5,916 bases of DNA, from the NCBI GenBank assembly GCA_020350725.1, contig CP070719.1:1230218-1236133 (forward strand), given 5' to 3'. Both the position numbers and the translations under genes were made by a program. The stretch is from a bacterium (GTDB lineage Bacteria; BMS3Abin14). Positions 5,075-5,916 of the stretch are shown here, in pieces (positions within the stretch are counted from its first letter, which is position 1; each line of letters opens with the position of its first letter). A model generated the notes under the pieces. The model saw only the letters and a program-made list of their open reading frames with translations. It searched no databases and had not been told where the DNA came from.

Positions 5075-5632
5075 GTGTTCAGTGTTCTACACCGGGCAAA
5101 ACGCACCCAGATGGTCCTGGGACTCATGGCCGGCGTCGTGTTCGGGTTCCTCCTTCAGAAGGGTGGAGCGACCAGCTACGACGTGATCATCGGTCAGCTG
5201 CTCCTCACGGATTTCACCGTCGTCAAGATCATGATGTCGGCGGTGGCGACGGGAATGGTCGGGGTTCACCTCCTTCGCACCCTCGGCCTGGCCACACTGC
5301 ACCCCAAACCCGGGTCCCTCGGGTCGTCGATCGTCGGAGGACTGCTTTTCGGAGTGGGATTCGGTCTGCTGGGCTATTGCCCCGGAACGGTTGCCGGTGC
5401 GGTGGGAGAGGGACGCCTTGACGCCCTCTTCGGCGGTGTCGTCGGGATCCTGATGGGAACCTGGATCTTCGCCGTCCTCTACCCGAGGCTTCAGAGGTCC
5501 ATCCTGGTCAGGGGAGACTTCGGCGAACTGACCCTCCCAGAGCTGGTCAGGACGAATGCCTGGGCGGTGGTGGTCCCCGTGTCGTGCCTGATAGCGGTCG
5601 CCCTGCTCATCCTGGAACGGGCGGGGCTGTAA
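5075..5632 (+). CDS. YeeE/YedE family membrane protein, second half-transporter
   Basis: This is a 185-residue membrane protein with hydrophobic segments near 13-28, 47-67, 84-101, 117-136 and 163-181. GLLGYCPGTVAGAVGEG (97-113, Cys102) is the characteristic Cys-Pro-Gly-Thr motif of the C-terminal-type YeeE/YedE (DUF6691-like) partner. In TsuA-type transporters conserved Cys residues line the path of thiosulfate, and Cys102 here is the likely equivalent. The GTG start has GGGAG about eight nt upstream; an in-frame ATG at 5111 has no comparable site. The gene begins 15 nt after the first half and must be cotranscribed with it. Repeat mosaic C begins within about four bases of the TAA stop, leaving no visible intrinsic terminator. 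Confidence 0.9.
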   Translation: MFSVLHRAKRTQMVLGLMAGVVFGFLLQKGGATSYDVIIGQLLLTDFTVVKIMMSAVATGMVGVHLLRTLGLATLHPKPGSLGSSIVGGLLFGVGFGLLGYCPGTVAGAVGEGRLDALFGGVVGILMGTWIFAVLYPRLQRSILVRGDFGELTLPELVRTNAWAVVVPVSCLIAVALLILERAGL

Positions 5633-5689
5633 GGACAGTTCACGGTTCACGGTTCACAGCTGAAGACCGTCGTGATTGGTGATTCGATG

Positions 5690-5722
5690 GCGAATCCAAA
5701 ATCCAAAGTCCAAAATCCAAAA
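5690..5722 (+). repeat. 33-bp CCAAAATCC repeat, copy 2
   Basis: All 33 bases are identical to 492-524, about 5.2 kb away. The flanks are also similar, with GTGATT..GTGATTCG upstream and GATAGTTC downstream. Confidence 0.9.
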
Positions 5723-5740
5723 AGATAGTTCACGGTTCGA

Positions 5741-5795
5741 GATTGCTTCACTTGAGTACCTGTTCGCAATGACAACCGCTTGTTCGCCCCCTCGC
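5741..5795 (+). repeat. GATTGC/GCAAT repeat element, copy 3
   Basis: GATTGCTTCAC (5741-5751), variable segment TTGAGTACCT (5752-5761), then a 34-nt right arm (5762-5795) identical to that of copy 1. Confidence 0.85.
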
Positions 5796-5832
5796 CCTCT
5801 CGCCCCCTCTCCCTATCGCCCCCTCGTGTCCC

Positions 5833-5916
5833 CGCGTCCCCTTTTCCCTTGACAGTCAGATCTCCTCGGTCACCATTAATATTATCAGTATCCTTCCTTC
5901 CAACGGTCATTCCCGG
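5833..5916. other. Unassigned tail
   Basis: I see no supportable gene in these last 84 bases. They are not part of the repeat modules beyond about 5845 and become AT-rich around 5872-5892. A short leftward frame (GNDRWKEGY, stop at 5885-5887) could be the end of a gene entering from the right, but this is too little to call. Confidence 0.3.

Larger units (their letters stand above)
5634..5832 (+). repeat. Intergenic repeat mosaic C
   Basis: The order is the same as in A: GGTTCAC heptamer units (5636-5660), GACCGTCGTGATTGGTGATTCG (about 5665-5686), the 33-bp CCAAAATCC block, GATAGTTCACGGTTC (5724-5738), the GATTGC/GCAAT element, and a CCCTCGCCC-rich tract (5786-5832). The CTGGACTCTGG and GAGCTTGTCGAA modules are absent. 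An opposite-strand open frame (5910-5647) runs through these repeats and is not credible as a gene. Confidence 0.9.

Noticed and set aside
5849-5885. Promoter with perfect TTGACA at 5849-5854
   Set aside because: The nearest good -10 candidate (TAATAT, 5877-5882) is 22 nt away, too far; at 17-19 nt only poor hexamers are found, and no gene start follows in the window.
5647-5910. Reverse-strand ORF of 87 codons
   Set aside because: Most of it is translated repeat mosaic C, with the same peptide fragments seen from mosaic A.

Overview
The window looks like a stretch of chromosome from a GC-rich, Gram-negative-type bacterium. The best guess is an uncultured Desulfobacterota (deltaproteobacterial) lineage. 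The guess rests on gene content (a MenA-type prenyltransferase, a bacterial Clp1/Grc3-like kinase, a two-gene YeeE/YedE sulfur transporter) and on dense intergenic mosaic repeats resembling the GCAATGAC...GATTGC and GAGCTTGTCGAAGG elements common in such genomes. No rRNA or other taxonomic marker is present, so the assignment is tentative.

Layout, left to right. (1) The 3' end of a SAM-dependent methyltransferase gene (+, 1-345). (2) Repeat mosaic A (about 412-748). (3) A small ORF of uncertain reality with a Cys cluster (+, 863-1147). (4) A leftward two-gene operon: a UbiA/MenA-type prenyltransferase (2844-1921) overlaps a CPBP-family intramembrane protease (1924-1301) by 4 bp. (5) Repeat mosaic B (about 2999-3247). 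(6) A leftward Clp1/Grc3-type polynucleotide kinase gene (start 4126 or 4141, end 3266), preceded by a 15-codon leader ORF with a strong Shine-Dalgarno sequence; the leader's stop overlaps an internal ATG of the kinase. (7) A divergent intergenic region with candidate promoters for both directions. (8) A rightward pair of half-size YeeE/YedE membrane proteins (4553-5059 and 5075-5632), with a possible leader of about 190 nt containing two hairpins. (9) Repeat mosaic C (about 5634-5832) and an unassigned tail.

How the genes may work together. The prenyltransferase and CPBP protease are almost certainly cotranscribed and translationally coupled. The two YeeE/YedE halves probably assemble into one sulfur-compound transporter. 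The kinase is a separate leftward unit. The window gives no sign that the three units share a pathway.

The most interesting points are the leader ORF coupled to the kinase start, the structured leader before the sulfur transporter, and the three same-orientation repeat mosaics. Each mosaic carries a conserved element whose two arms flank a variable segment of exactly 10 nt. Several long ORFs that cross these repeats are artefacts and are not annotated as genes.
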